From positions 18,348 to 82,347 of the forward strand of contig CAYOSH010000019.1 of assembly GCA_964406575.1 (NCBI GenBank): a DNA stretch of 64,000 nt. Reading direction: 5' to 3'. The translations under genes and the position numbers were made by a program. Below, in pieces: positions 44,643 through 54,959 of this stretch. This DNA is from WTAW01 sp964406575. GTDB lineage: Bacteria; Acidobacteriota; Aminicenantia; Aminicenantales; Aminicenantaceae. The notes below the pieces were generated by a model. It had not been told where the DNA came from, made no database searches, and worked only from the letters and a program-made list of their open reading frames with translations. Numbering within the stretch: position 1 is the first letter of the stretch; each line of letters begins with the position of its first letter.

Positions 44643-47102
44643 CTAAACTTCGATGCGGAAATGGGGTTCGGCAATCCCGTCTATGCCCACCCGCCAAGGA
44701 CTCCAGACAAGAGATAAAGGCGACACAAAAATGTCACTCTTCCTCGGACGGACCACGATCTTTTCCAATGCCAGGTCTTCTGGAGAAAAAGCGTCTTTTG
44801 TTTTATCCATTTCTTCCTTAAACTCTTCTTCCATCTGATAGAGTTTCTCCTGGACGATTTTCATCTCCTGCATAGCTCTGTCTATATCTTCCTTCTCCCT
44901 CGCCGCGCGCCCCACTCCACGAAACGTGGTTGTTGCCCGTCCGACATTTCCCGTGCTCGTGACTTTCCGACCAAAAACAGCGCCGAGGAGAGTTGCTCCC
45001 ATAGAAATGGCGGTTTGTACTTTCTGTTGGCCGTACTGGGATTTCTCCACGGCCACGCGCGATTCTGCTCTGCGCAGCCTGTCCTGCAATCTTGCCAGTT
45101 TGGGTGCATAACGTTGGCGCAGCTTTTCCATTCCCAGGTCACGCTTCTCACGGGCGAGATGCGTGAGCCGCGCTCTGAAATCACCTTCGCTCTCTCCTGG
45201 AAGAGATGTTTCCTTAAGGTCGGGAGATTTCCACAACTTCATCACTCTGTTCTGATAAAGATATCTCCCCAGGGAGGTCTTCCATGCAGTGTAGCTAGCC
45301 GGGAGGGCTGCCGCATTGGGGAGTTGTGAAAACTGGCTTTGCGGCAAACCTTCTTTCTGAAGACTGATTTCCGCTTCATAAACCGTAGCTTCCTCCCAGG
45401 GGATCGCTTTGACATCTTGCACCAGAGGAGCCAAGAGAGACACCGTCTCCCACTTGTCGACGCTATCTATCCTGCTCACAAAATGGAGACGACTGGTTCC
45501 GGCAACCATGGGGCGGTAGACAAGTCTCTCGTCCGCACTCAGAGGACCTTTTCCCGGAAGAAAATATTCCTGGATGCCGGGAGGAAGAACCGCTCGTTCC
45601 GCTCCCAAGATCTTTTGTGACACTTGAGATTGTGCGGGTTGAAAGGACTGCACAGGGGCTTCTTTCGCCACTTCAGGGATCTCCTCTTTTTTACGAGGAG
45701 CCATCAGTGTTTGAATCTGGTCTCTCGTTAGGGGGCCTCTGAGATATGAAAGCGCCCAGCGGGTTTGGAAAAGAACGGGCTCATCCTCATGAACATTGTG
45801 CATCAGGAAGACCCTATGGCCGAGCGCAGACAGAGTTTTGTCTATTTTAACTCTATTGAATTCCATTCCTGCTGTGGCCGACGCTCCTTCCAATCCTTCC
45901 AAAACTCTGTCTTTGTCTCGCTCTGTCTGTAAGCGCCCGATGAACCAGGTCCCGGCATTGGCGAGACCTTTATAGTCCAGGTCGACAGGGTTTTGGGTGG
46001 CCAAAACAACGCCGAGTCCATAGGCCCGCGCCTGCTTTAACAGAGTCAGCATCGGGACCTTTGAAGGGGGATTGGCTGTGGGCGGGAAATAACCGAATAT
46101 CTCGTCCATATAGAGGAGTTCCCGCAGAGAGGATGTTCCCGGCTGTGCCCTCATCCAGGCAATGAGTTCATTGAGTAGGATCGTGACAAAGAACATCCGC
46201 TCCCTATCCGAGAGATGGGCGATCGAAAGGATGGATATCTTAGGCTTTCCCGTCGGGGTGTAAAGCAAACGACCGATTTCCAGTGGTTCACCCTCCATCC
46301 ACACGGCAAAACCTGGAGAGGCCAACAGATTGTTGAGCTGCATAGCAAGCTCGAACCGGTCTCGAGAAGGGAAAAAAGATTCCAGGTCGAAGACCCCGAT
46401 CTTGGCGAAGGGAGGAGACTGGATCTCCTGGATCAACTCTGCGATGTTCAAGCTAGTTCCCGATGTCCAGGCCTTGTGCAGAATGTTGGAAATGAGGATG
46501 TGTTCCCGGCTCCGGATGGGGTCCGCAGCTATCCCCAAAAGAGCCAACAGCCCAGAAACGGCCGTCATGATCCGGTCTCGAAAGGCATCATCGTCTGCCT
46601 TGAGAGCGGCGGACGGAGCCTCCAAGGACCGGAGAATAGAGAGAGGAATGCCGGCATTACTCCCCGGCGTATAGATGGCCACATCTACAGAATTCTGGAA
46701 TTTGGCGATGCGGGATTTATCCTGCCCCCATTGGGTCAGCCCTTTTTCCCATGTCTCGGCCATCTTTGCGGCATAAGCGTCCATCTCAAATCCTTTCCGA
46801 GCGGCTTCGTCAGCGTCAATCCACGGCCGAAAATCGGAAGCTCGGAGTTCAGGAAAGGTGAGGAGCATATTTCCCAGATCCCCTTTAGGATCAATGGCCA
46901 AGGAAGGGATCCCATCGATCGCGGCCTCTTCGAGAAGGGAAATACAGAGCCCGGTCTTTCCGCTTCCCGTCATGCCGACGCACATGCCATGGGTCGTCAG
47001 GTCCTTGGAATCGTAAAGGAGAAGGTCCTCCTTGGTTTTTCCCCGTTCCAAATCAAATATGCGGCCCAAATAAAAAGCACCCAGCTTTTCAAAATCCTGC
47101 AT
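44643..47102 (-). CDS. HerA/DUF87-type ATPase
   Basis: The 819-residue protein has Walker A in GMTGSGKTGLCISLL (about residue 45), SLAIDPKGDLGNM, Walker B in LLYMDEIFGYFPP and GLGVVLATQNPVDLDYKGL, the usual order of HerA-like helicases. The C-terminal 250 residues add a coiled coil (LQDRLRRAESRVAVEKSQ, MQEMKIVQEKLYQMEEEF) around a small hydrophobic patch. HerA proper works with NurA in DNA ends processing; no nuclease gene is adjacent, so I call only the ATPase class. GGAGGG precedes the ATG. Confidence 0.82.
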   Translation of the reverse strand: MQDFEKLGAFYLGRIFDLERGKTKEDLLLYDSKDLTTHGMCVGMTGSGKTGLCISLLEEAAIDGIPSLAIDPKGDLGNMLLTFPELRASDFRPWIDADEAARKGFEMDAYAAKMAETWEKGLTQWGQDKSRIAKFQNSVDVAIYTPGSNAGIPLSILRSLEAPSAALKADDDAFRDRIMTAVSGLLALLGIAADPIRSREHILISNILHKAWTSGTSLNIAELIQEIQSPPFAKIGVFDLESFFPSRDRFELAMQLNNLLASPGFAVWMEGEPLEIGRLLYTPTGKPKISILSIAHLSDRERMFFVTILLNELIAWMRAQPGTSSLRELLYMDEIFGYFPPTANPPSKVPMLTLLKQARAYGLGVVLATQNPVDLDYKGLANAGTWFIGRLQTERDKDRVLEGLEGASATAGMEFNRVKIDKTLSALGHRVFLMHNVHEDEPVLFQTRWALSYLRGPLTRDQIQTLMAPRKKEEIPEVAKEAPVQSFQPAQSQVSQKILGAERAVLPPGIQEYFLPGKGPLSADERLVYRPMVAGTSRLHFVSRIDSVDKWETVSLLAPLVQDVKAIPWEEATVYEAEISLQKEGLPQSQFSQLPNAAALPASYTAWKTSLGRYLYQNRVMKLWKSPDLKETSLPGESEGDFRARLTHLAREKRDLGMEKLRQRYAPKLARLQDRLRRAESRVAVEKSQYGQQKVQTAISMGATLLGAVFGRKVTSTGNVGRATTTFRGVGRAAREKEDIDRAMQEMKIVQEKLYQMEEEFKEEMDKTKDAFSPEDLALEKIVVRPRKSDIFVSPLSLVWSPWRVGIDGIAEPHFRIEV

Positions 47103-47226
47103 CTATCTCACCCTCCATTTCATTTTTTTTGATATTTTTTTCCTATGCTACACCATTTAATCTATTGCGTAAACATGTCATCCTTACATCCTTTTTCCTT
47201 ATATCGCGGAAACGGAAATGAAAAGC

Positions 47227-49650
47227 TCAATGAAACATTCCGATAGGAGCTCCCGGGGGAGGGCTTAGAGGCTCAATAAACATAAAGCTATTGGGGTCTT
47301 TCCGAAACCGCTCGATCTCGGACAGGGCAAAGAAATAGTGGGCCTTTTGATCGTCATCTCCGGTCAAGTTCGCCTTTTGGGAGAGAATGCTCTGCAGCTC
47401 GGCAAGCTTAAGGAAAGCCACAGCATGAGCCTGGGCTGGGGCTCTATCGTCAACCGCTAAGCGCATCAGGGCGTAAAGGAAGACAAAGTCCACGACTCTC
47501 TGGAGCTCTGCCTGTGTTCCAGATTTCAGGACAGACATCCAAGTCGCTGCTATTATTTTGCCCAACACTTCAGACAGTCCCGGATAATCCTTATTTCGAG
47601 AGTGATAATCGATGAGCCTTGAAACTCTCTCCGGGTGCAAGATCAGGCCGATCGTGTGGCTGGCCACTGCCTCTGCAGCACCTAAAGGATCGAATGTATC
47701 TCCTGAATAGCCGCGGAAGAGTTCCCGGGTCTTCCGGAATCCCGGAGGGCGAGGAGGAATAAGATTCAGAATCGCTTCATTTATTTCCAAGTTTTGAGGC
47801 TCAATAGTTCGGAGCAATACTGCAAGTGCGCGGCGCTGTTCCTCTCCAGGCACTATTTCCGGATCTTTCTGAACATCTCCGCGAAGCCTGTGGTTGTAGT
47901 AAAGCCCTCCGAGTACACTGGAGGCGGCCTCGATCTGGTATCTGTGGAACATGTACACGGGCACAAGCACGTCTTCCATAGTTGCTGTGGGAGAGCCCAT
48001 GGGAATACGCCTCTCCGAAAAAGTATCGAGGGCAATGGCCCTGACTTTCATCACCCGCACGAGTTCATCGATCGGATTTTTTCCGTTATCCCAAGTATTG
48101 GCCAAAGGATGAGCACTGGAAGGCCCTGCGTCTTGTCCGGCTAAGAAGTACAATCCTCGCGAAAACGCTCCGTCGAGTATAGCTTTGAGCTCCTTTTCCT
48201 CGTCTACGCCACCAGGAAAATGTTGGTAACCGAAGGCAATGGAGACTTTGTCCCATTCGCCCACACCCACATCATAAGCATCCGATAGATCGAGTGCGTT
48301 GTTCTCTCCGATTTGAATCAGAGGATAGGGATAATCCATGACCGAAGCTCTGTCATTGACACTCGATGCGTAGTTATGGCCCAATCCTAATGTGTGCCCC
48401 ACTTCATGGCAAGAGAGCTGCCTGATCCGTGCCAGCCCCATCTCCAGCATCTCCGCAGAGTTATCCTTCCCTTCCTGGTAATCGCCCACTAAACCCTGAG
48501 CGATGAGAAAATCCTGACGGATCCTCAACGACCCCAGCGCCACATGGCCCTTGATGATCTCACCGGTTCGGGGATCTGTGACGGATGCCCCGTAGGACCA
48601 TCCCCGTGTCGCTCTGTGTATCCAGTTGATCATGTTGTACCGGATATCCATCGGATCGGCTCCATCAGGGAGAATTTTGGCTTGGAACGCATTGCGATAG
48701 CCGATATCTTCAAAAGCCTCATTCCACCAGCTGGCGCCTTCGAGCAAGGCAGAACGGATCGGCTCGGGCGTTCCCGGGTCGACATAGTAGACAATAGGCT
48801 CGACAGGATTACTGATCTTTGCAGTGGGGTCTTTTTTGTGAAGCCTGTGGCGGACGATATACCTTTTGGTGATCGGTTCAGTCACAGGGGCGGCAAAATC
48901 CATGTAAGAGAGGCTGGAAAAATTGGACCTGGGATCATAAATGCGGGGCTTGTAGTTGTCATCGGGAAGCTGGATGAATGAGTGGTGCTGCCTGAGCGTA
49001 ACGGCTCCAGGGTCAGGGGCAACCTCTCTAACAAATATTCCCGGACTGTCTGAAATGAATGTCAACATGGCCTCGACTTCGGTGTTGAGAGGAAAATTCT
49101 TCGTATTCGGCAGAAAGATCGCCGAGCGCGAAGCATCATACCTGAAAGTGCCCTGATTTCCTCTTTTTAAGGAGCCTATGGCATTGTGGGCATCCCGCAT
49201 GAAAAACTCGGTGGCATCCACAAGCACACGGCCCTTCTCTTCGGCTTTGACCTCAAATCCCCAGAGGGTCGATTGCGCAAAAGCATCCTTGACGGCAACG
49301 ATCTCAGCAGGATTATCCGATGAGGCCCGGAAAGAATAGTTGGGCTGTAAAAGAAGAACCTTGGGCCCCACACGAAAAAACTTCACGATTCGTGTTTCTC
49401 CCAGCTGATTCCGGTCGAGCCCCACATCATTAGAGCCCAATCCTGCGGGAAGAGAGTTCACATACAGAAACTCGGTGTCGAACTTATCGATCTCAAGCCA
49501 AATTTTCCCCGCTTCGCCATCCCAATAAAACGGGAAATATCCAGGATAGGCTTTCATTCCCGCTGTTTTTTCCTGTATTGTCGGGACTGAGCCAAAAAGT
49601 AAGTTAAAAGCTACGACCAAACCAAATAACACAACCAAAAATCTTTTCAT
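47227..49650 (-). CDS. Exported zinc metalloprotease (DUF5117/DUF4953 type)
   Basis: The 807-residue protein starts at the ATG at 49650, 6 nt after AGGAGG, with a signal peptide (about residues 1-20). An N-terminal beta-rich DUF5117-like region (WLEIDKFDTEFLYVNSLPAG) precedes a metzincin-like core, LSCHEVGHTLGLGHNY, and then the Met-turn candidate SVMDYPYP. It ends in a long helical domain (DUF4953). Members are periplasmic metalloproteases of unknown target. Single gene. Confidence 0.9.
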   Translation of the reverse strand: MKRFLVVLFGLVVAFNLLFGSVPTIQEKTAGMKAYPGYFPFYWDGEAGKIWLEIDKFDTEFLYVNSLPAGLGSNDVGLDRNQLGETRIVKFFRVGPKVLLLQPNYSFRASSDNPAEIVAVKDAFAQSTLWGFEVKAEEKGRVLVDATEFFMRDAHNAIGSLKRGNQGTFRYDASRSAIFLPNTKNFPLNTEVEAMLTFISDSPGIFVREVAPDPGAVTLRQHHSFIQLPDDNYKPRIYDPRSNFSSLSYMDFAAPVTEPITKRYIVRHRLHKKDPTAKISNPVEPIVYYVDPGTPEPIRSALLEGASWWNEAFEDIGYRNAFQAKILPDGADPMDIRYNMINWIHRATRGWSYGASVTDPRTGEIIKGHVALGSLRIRQDFLIAQGLVGDYQEGKDNSAEMLEMGLARIRQLSCHEVGHTLGLGHNYASSVNDRASVMDYPYPLIQIGENNALDLSDAYDVGVGEWDKVSIAFGYQHFPGGVDEEKELKAILDGAFSRGLYFLAGQDAGPSSAHPLANTWDNGKNPIDELVRVMKVRAIALDTFSERRIPMGSPTATMEDVLVPVYMFHRYQIEAASSVLGGLYYNHRLRGDVQKDPEIVPGEEQRRALAVLLRTIEPQNLEINEAILNLIPPRPPGFRKTRELFRGYSGDTFDPLGAAEAVASHTIGLILHPERVSRLIDYHSRNKDYPGLSEVLGKIIAATWMSVLKSGTQAELQRVVDFVFLYALMRLAVDDRAPAQAHAVAFLKLAELQSILSQKANLTGDDDQKAHYFFALSEIERFRKDPNSFMFIEPLSPPPGAPIGMFH

Positions 49651-49807
49651 GTTGATCCTCCTGCGGATAAAATTCGGATTCATGATGTCAATATTTTAAA
49701 TCCTTGATGAATGACGTCCGCGTGTCTCGATAGGTGATTGCGAATACGAACAACGAGACTTCAATTATTTATCCGTCCGATAAAGAAACAGATCCTACAT
49801 CCTCATC

Positions 49808-49828
49808 GGTCAGCTCGGGGAGCTGACC
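49808..49828. repeat. Perfect hairpin repeat GGTCAGCTC/GAGCTGACC
   Basis: A 9-bp stem encloses the loop GGG. It lies just beyond the stop of the M24 gene. A close copy (TTCAGCTCGGGGAGCTGATCC) lies beyond the other end of that gene near 51319-51339. Confidence 0.65.
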
Positions 49829-49864
49829 CTATGCCGTTATCTCGTTATGAGGGAGAATCTGGGT

Positions 49865-51223
49865 CTATTTGATAAGATACAACTTGATCTGGTGGCCGTC
49901 GATGAACGCGCAGCCATCCTCAGTGTAGACGCCGGATTCCTCAAAGCCGATCCGGACATCCTGGTTATCCCATTCAGGAATGCTGGATGTCGAGCTGTAT
50001 TCGATCGCATAACATGTGTTGGGATACAACGGATACTCCCCTTGCAATTCAATGCCCTCAGGAGCGTTCCCCAGCGGCCTGGCGTCCATCGGAGGCCCGG
50101 CTGCATGGCCGTGGATTCCCAAGGGATGAGAATAGATCAAAGGCCTCAGGCCGTCTGCCTCTCCTTTTTCCATGGCCGACCCCACGATCGCGTTTCCGGA
50201 ACGGCCTGTCTGGAATTCTCCTCTGAATATATCGCCCAAATGATTTGTCCTTCGCAAGGCCTCTTTGATACCTTCGGGAGCATCCTCTTCGCCGATATGG
50301 CAGACATAGGCCTGCCACTGCATGTCCGTACACAAGCCCAGATAGACGATTCCCACATCGCAATGAAGGAGGTCTCCTCTATGGATGATTTTTGGATCGT
50401 CTTTGTATTTTTCTTCAAGTTTGTTGTGCCTCTGTATGGAAATGGACGGCTGGAACCATGTGCGCAGTCCCAAGTCGACGATCTTCTGCCGGATCCACCA
50501 GACGACATCGTCCGTGGTCGTTATCCCGGGTGTGATCACTTTATTTGAGTAAAACTCTGCGATTATGTCATGGGCGATCCCAGCAACATGTCTGTAAATA
50601 CTGAGCTCCTGGGGGCTTCGGGTTTCGAGCCAGCCGATACAGAGATTCTCAGCAGAGACAAACCGGGACGACAATTCCGGGCCCAGTGCTTTTTCCAGTT
50701 TCTCCTTCAGGCTGGCTGTCAAGCCATCCCCGAAGGCCCACTTGTGAGAGATGTTGATCCCGATTTTTTTGGGATTTTGAGTTTTAATAAACTCAGCCAG
50801 GCTCTCGAATTGTTTTTTCGTTTTGTCAATCCAGGTGGGTTTGTAGTAGTCCCCAATACCATAATACCCTCCCGAGAGTTTCTCGACGCCCTGTTCTTCA
50901 CCTCTATCGTGAAAGATGAGGATGGATGTGCGGCGTGCATACATGTGCGGCTCGGGCACCATACTCATGTACACAGGATCTTCGTTGTATTCCCTGTTGA
51001 TAATAAGCCACATGTCGATGCCTTCCCGTCTCATAACCATGGGGATGATGTTTTCCAGCCGCCACTTCAGAATTTCGTTCATCACCCTCGCTCGTTCTCT
51101 CAATGACAAGATGTTGTGACCGTCGCCGACATCAGCAACACCATAGTCCTGCGAAAACACAGCACCTGTCATTAGAACAAAAACCATAAAACCAAAAATC
51201 CAACCATATTTCTTGGGGATCAT
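49865..51223 (-). CDS. Exported M24 family peptidase, third copy
   Basis: The 452-residue protein starts at the ATG at 51223 behind AGGAGGTGG; its signal peptide ends near AVFSQ. After a creatinase-like N-terminal domain, metal ligands appear in HCDVGIVYLGLCTDMQWQAY (two Asp), IYSHPLGIHGHAAGP (His), CYAIEYSSTSS and EESGVYTEDG (Glu). The aspartate and histidine contexts are unlike the other two M24 proteins. It lies directly downstream of three tandem esterase-fold genes on the same strand, separated by a repeat-rich 217-nt gap. Confidence 0.88.
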   Translation of the reverse strand: MIPKKYGWIFGFMVFVLMTGAVFSQDYGVADVGDGHNILSLRERARVMNEILKWRLENIIPMVMRREGIDMWLIINREYNEDPVYMSMVPEPHMYARRTSILIFHDRGEEQGVEKLSGGYYGIGDYYKPTWIDKTKKQFESLAEFIKTQNPKKIGINISHKWAFGDGLTASLKEKLEKALGPELSSRFVSAENLCIGWLETRSPQELSIYRHVAGIAHDIIAEFYSNKVITPGITTTDDVVWWIRQKIVDLGLRTWFQPSISIQRHNKLEEKYKDDPKIIHRGDLLHCDVGIVYLGLCTDMQWQAYVCHIGEEDAPEGIKEALRRTNHLGDIFRGEFQTGRSGNAIVGSAMEKGEADGLRPLIYSHPLGIHGHAAGPPMDARPLGNAPEGIELQGEYPLYPNTCYAIEYSSTSSIPEWDNQDVRIGFEESGVYTEDGCAFIDGHQIKLYLIK

Positions 51224-51285
51224 CCTCTCCACCTCCTCATAAATTCTCTTGCTCGCCGGTTGTGCGATCTCTTCGGCGAATTCTG

Positions 51286-51400
51286 AACGGACCGTTCGGG
51301 GAATCATATCTCCATCGTTCAGCTCGGGGAGCTGATCCTACATTTTTTTGTGGGATCCATCTCCCAAATGGACTGCCGGGGGAATTGTCCCTGCATTTTT
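51286..51400. repeat. Repeat-rich gap between M24 and esterase genes
   Basis: It contains GAACGGACCGTTCGGGG (with GAACGG/CCGTTC complementary), the hairpin CAGCTCGGGGAGCTG as at 49808, and TCTCCCAAATGGACTGCC, a family B half. The order recalls the element at 2433-2514. Confidence 0.5.
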
Positions 51401-51440
51401 TGTAATGCGAGGAATATTGCAGCATTGCGATGTTCCTCGA

Positions 51441-53123
51441 TTACTTGTATCGCCAGAGTGTTGTATCCTCGCCCGCAGGTGCGTTCTTGGAGATGTGATC
51501 GGCCATAAGGGCCAGGAGCTCAGATCCTCTGGGCCCCCAACAATGGGGTTGTCGATCGCCATATTGGACGACTCCGGCATAATAGGGATCCATTGTGTTT
51601 TCAAGAAATTCCTCGAGCAGCACCACTGCATCGTTGAGATAGAAGCTGTCCATACTTCCGGTGTAGACATGGAGCTTTCCCTTCAGTTTCGGGCCCAACC
51701 AGGTCCAGTTTTTTTCAAGAAAATGCCGGAGGTCGTAGTTTGCCCTCCAGTACTCCGCAACAGAGCGGTCGATTTCGCCGGTCATTTTATCCCAGAGCCT
51801 CTTGGGATAGCCGTCTTCACCGACTGGACCATACACAGCCTCCCAAATATCCCACTGTCCTCCGCTACGGCTTTTGTCGCCTATGGCGAGCTCATAATAA
51901 TTTTCATCTTTCATCGTGAAGCGGACATTCCCGTCCGTTGTCCGGCAGCCCGGGCGCTCTACCCTCATCCAGTCGTACTCTCTGAAATAGGCATTAGTAT
52001 CCTCATAGATGTTCACGATCTGGTGGTAACGGAAATCCACAGAGTCCGGGCAGAGGGACCACGTGCCACCGAAAAAGTCCGGGTGGAAGACCTGGAGAGC
52101 GAGCGACTCCCATCCGCCCGTCGAGCCACCGGAGAGGACCCGGGCATAAGGTTTCCTCAGGATGCGGAAATGCTCTTCCACAGAGGGGATGAGTTCTTGT
52201 ATGATGGCATCCCCGTAGGGACCGCAATTTTCCGAGTTGACCGCATAGGAATCATCATAATAGGGGCAGGGATGCTGAAAGGTCACCAGGATCATTCGGG
52301 GACATTCTTCCGATATCCAGTGTTGGTAAAATTCATATCCACTCCTTGACCACCAATCCTCCTGTTTTGGATTCTCGGTGGTAAATTCGTTCGGTGCGCG
52401 CAGAGAAAAATGACCTTGTATATAGTTCACAGGATAATACACATCCGGATGTTCTTCATATCCTTTCGGCAAAAGGATCGTCGCCCCCAAGTAGATGGGC
52501 TGACCCCAAAATTCCGTAAGAATCCTGCTCCGGAATTTGATACGCTTGACCCACTGTGTGTCCTGGGGAATTTCTACGGGAGGAACGACATGGGAACAGT
52601 TCAGCCGGAAGGTCTCTGCTCGAGAAGGGTCGAATTTGATCTTTTGCACCTCGCTGTAGAGATTTCCTGGAGAACGATTCCACTGCTGCCCTTCCCACTG
52701 ATCGTTGTGTAGCCAGATCGTGTGCCCATCCCAGCGTTTGAATTCCGAATAGATGTTGATGAAACCCTGAACAAAATAATCACCCTTGGGGATTTCACTG
52801 ACGCTCGTGACAGGATACCCGATAACTTCGCCATCGATTCTGACATCGTTTCCTGGCTCTAGTGCCTCGATGTTTTTACCGAAGAATGGTACTCCGGTGT
52901 AACTCACCTGGAGCCGTGGTTCTCTTTCATTTTCCCTTGAAAAAATGACATAGGCCCGGCCTGTGATGGCTTCGGGATGAGCCTCCGAAGGAAAGGAGAT
53001 CGTGAATTGAGATCTTGTCGTCGCGCTCTCCGATGTTTTTTCTTCGGATGTTGTACAGCTCGTCCAGATCACGATCACCCACACGGCAAGTCCACACAAT
53101 ACAAAGGCTTTTTTGCCGTTCAT
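51441..53123 (-). CDS. Exported esterase-fold hydrolase, tandem copy 3
   Basis: The 560-residue protein probably starts at the ATG at 53123 (GGAG 6 nt before); an in-frame ATG at 53135 is possible. The signal peptide ends VIWTSC, a lipobox. The body matches its two upstream neighbours: DGHTIWLHNDQWEGQQWNRS, WGQPIYLGATILLPKGYEEH, nucleophile in VLSGGSTGGWESLALQVFHP, Asp in TGSMDSFYLNDAV and His in RQPHCWGPRGS. Like the others it ends in AxxxDxxxWRYK. It lies 76 nt after copy 2, suggesting one operon. Confidence 0.85.
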   Translation of the reverse strand: MNGKKAFVLCGLAVWVIVIWTSCTTSEEKTSESATTRSQFTISFPSEAHPEAITGRAYVIFSRENEREPRLQVSYTGVPFFGKNIEALEPGNDVRIDGEVIGYPVTSVSEIPKGDYFVQGFINIYSEFKRWDGHTIWLHNDQWEGQQWNRSPGNLYSEVQKIKFDPSRAETFRLNCSHVVPPVEIPQDTQWVKRIKFRSRILTEFWGQPIYLGATILLPKGYEEHPDVYYPVNYIQGHFSLRAPNEFTTENPKQEDWWSRSGYEFYQHWISEECPRMILVTFQHPCPYYDDSYAVNSENCGPYGDAIIQELIPSVEEHFRILRKPYARVLSGGSTGGWESLALQVFHPDFFGGTWSLCPDSVDFRYHQIVNIYEDTNAYFREYDWMRVERPGCRTTDGNVRFTMKDENYYELAIGDKSRSGGQWDIWEAVYGPVGEDGYPKRLWDKMTGEIDRSVAEYWRANYDLRHFLEKNWTWLGPKLKGKLHVYTGSMDSFYLNDAVVLLEEFLENTMDPYYAGVVQYGDRQPHCWGPRGSELLALMADHISKNAPAGEDTTLWRYK

Positions 53124-53198
53124 TCCATTCTCCATTTTGTCCTGTGAACAGTTTGATCTTTCATTCTGTCCTGCTTCTCTGAATCGTTTATCTCATAT

Positions 53199-54872
53199 TC
53201 ACTTGTAATGCCACTGGGCTGGGTTTTGGTCCGCTGGCGCATTTTTTGTGATGTGCTCATCGAACAACAGGAAAATCTCAGCTCCCCGCGGCATCCAGCA
53301 ATGTCCCTCTCCATCACCGTAGACAATGACGCCGTTATAATAGGGATCTTTGGTACTCTCAAGAAATTCTTCGAGAAGGACAACGCCTAAGTTGAGATAG
53401 GCATTGTCCATGTCTCCGGTAAAGAGATGAATTTTTTCGACAAGCTTGGGCCCTAAATGTTCCCAGCTCTCACGGAGATAATAGCTGAGGTCGTACTTTT
53501 TCCACTGTTCAGCCACCTCACGGTCGATTTCTCCGGTTTCCCAATCCCACATGGGTTTTGGATAACCGTCCTCGCCGATGGGTGTGTACAGGGCCTCCCA
53601 GATGGACCACTGAAGCCCGGACCTGTTTTTGTCGCCGATCACACGCTCATAAGAACACCGGTCTTTCATCGTGAACATCACATCTCCATCGGTGGAACGG
53701 GTCTCAGGGATTCCGACTCTCATCCATTCGTACACTCTGTAATACATGTTTTTATCCTCATAGATGTTTTGCAGCTGGAACCGGCGGAAATCTACGGGAT
53801 CTGGGCAACCCGTCCAGGTTCCCCCAAAAAAGTCCGGGTGAAAAACTTGCAGGGCCAGCGACTCCCATCCGCCTGTTGAGCCTCCGGAGAGGACCCGGGC
53901 ATAGGGTTTTCGGATAATCCGGAAATGCTCCTCGACATAAGGGATAAGCTCTTGCATGATCGCATCACCGTAAGGACCTACATTCGGTGAATTGACCGCG
54001 TAAGAGTCGTCATAATAGGGACAGGGGTGCTGGAAGGTCACGGCTAACATCCGCGGGCATTCCTCCGATATCCAGTATTCGTAAAACTCATAGCCTCTCC
54101 GGCCACGAGGTTCCCTTTCGCCCGGATCATCCGTCCGGAATCCATAAGGCGCCCCTAATGAAAAATGGCCCTGAGCATAATTGACAGGATAATAAACATC
54201 CGGATGTTCTTCGTAACCTTTGGGGAGAAGAATTGTCGCACCCAAATAAATCGGCTGTCCCCAGAATTCTGTGAGGATCTTGCTCTGGAATTTGACACGT
54301 TTAACCCATTGTGTATCAGGAGGGATTGCGATCGGAGGGTTGACATTTGTGCAGCTTACAGGAATCGTTTGATCTTTGGAGGGATCAATAAAGACCTCCC
54401 TCACATCGCTGTAGAGGTTGCCGGGAGAGCGATTCCATTGCTGCCCTTCCCACTGGTCGTTGTGAAGCCAGAGGGTGTGTCCATCGGAGCGCTTAAATTC
54501 TGTGTAAACATTCAAAAAACCTTGGACAAAATATTTCCCCGGGGGGATGTCATTGATACTCTTGAGCGGATAACCGTAGACATCTCCATCGACGATCGCT
54601 CCCTTTCCGGGCAGAAGTCCATCGACATCCTTCCCCCAGATAGGGATACCTGTGTATCCCGTTTGAAAGCGAAGCTCCCTTCGGTCGTCCCTGGAGATGA
54701 TGATATACACTCGGCCTGTTATCGGACCGGCGTGGACTTTTTCAGGAAAGGAGATCATAAATTTTAGTCCGGTATTTTTCTCCGCCGGATCACCGGCTGA
54801 GGAAAATCCAATGGAGAGCAGGAGTAAAACGAACCAAAAAAATTTCCGATGCCCCAATAAAAAATATCTCAA
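53199..54872 (-). CDS. Exported esterase-fold hydrolase, tandem copy 2
   Basis: I choose the TTG at 54872 because AGAGGAG lies 7 nt before it; the frame is open to a further TTG at 54905. The signal peptide (LRYFLLGHRKFFWFVLLLLS) is followed by the family fold, nucleophile in VLSGGSTGGWESLAL, Asp in TGDMDNAYLNLGV and His in EGHCWMPRGAE. The histidine context differs from copies 1 and 3 (GHCW, not PHCW). Size and domain order equal its neighbours. The gap to copy 1 is 87 nt. Confidence 0.83.
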   Translation of the reverse strand: MRYFLLGHRKFFWFVLLLLSIGFSSAGDPAEKNTGLKFMISFPEKVHAGPITGRVYIIISRDDRRELRFQTGYTGIPIWGKDVDGLLPGKGAIVDGDVYGYPLKSINDIPPGKYFVQGFLNVYTEFKRSDGHTLWLHNDQWEGQQWNRSPGNLYSDVREVFIDPSKDQTIPVSCTNVNPPIAIPPDTQWVKRVKFQSKILTEFWGQPIYLGATILLPKGYEEHPDVYYPVNYAQGHFSLGAPYGFRTDDPGEREPRGRRGYEFYEYWISEECPRMLAVTFQHPCPYYDDSYAVNSPNVGPYGDAIMQELIPYVEEHFRIIRKPYARVLSGGSTGGWESLALQVFHPDFFGGTWTGCPDPVDFRRFQLQNIYEDKNMYYRVYEWMRVGIPETRSTDGDVMFTMKDRCSYERVIGDKNRSGLQWSIWEALYTPIGEDGYPKPMWDWETGEIDREVAEQWKKYDLSYYLRESWEHLGPKLVEKIHLFTGDMDNAYLNLGVVLLEEFLESTKDPYYNGVIVYGDGEGHCWMPRGAEIFLLFDEHITKNAPADQNPAQWHYK

Positions 54873-54959
54873 ATTCAATCTCCTCTTGTGTTTGGACAAT
54901 CTCAATTTTCTAACGCCAGATAGTATGAACTCGTGATTTTTCTAAAATACTCTATGGGC

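Noticed and set aside
44643..47102. Possible anti-phage defence role for the HerA-like gene
   Set aside because: No Sir2, nuclease, restriction or other defence gene is adjacent; the neighbours are ordinary exported hydrolases.
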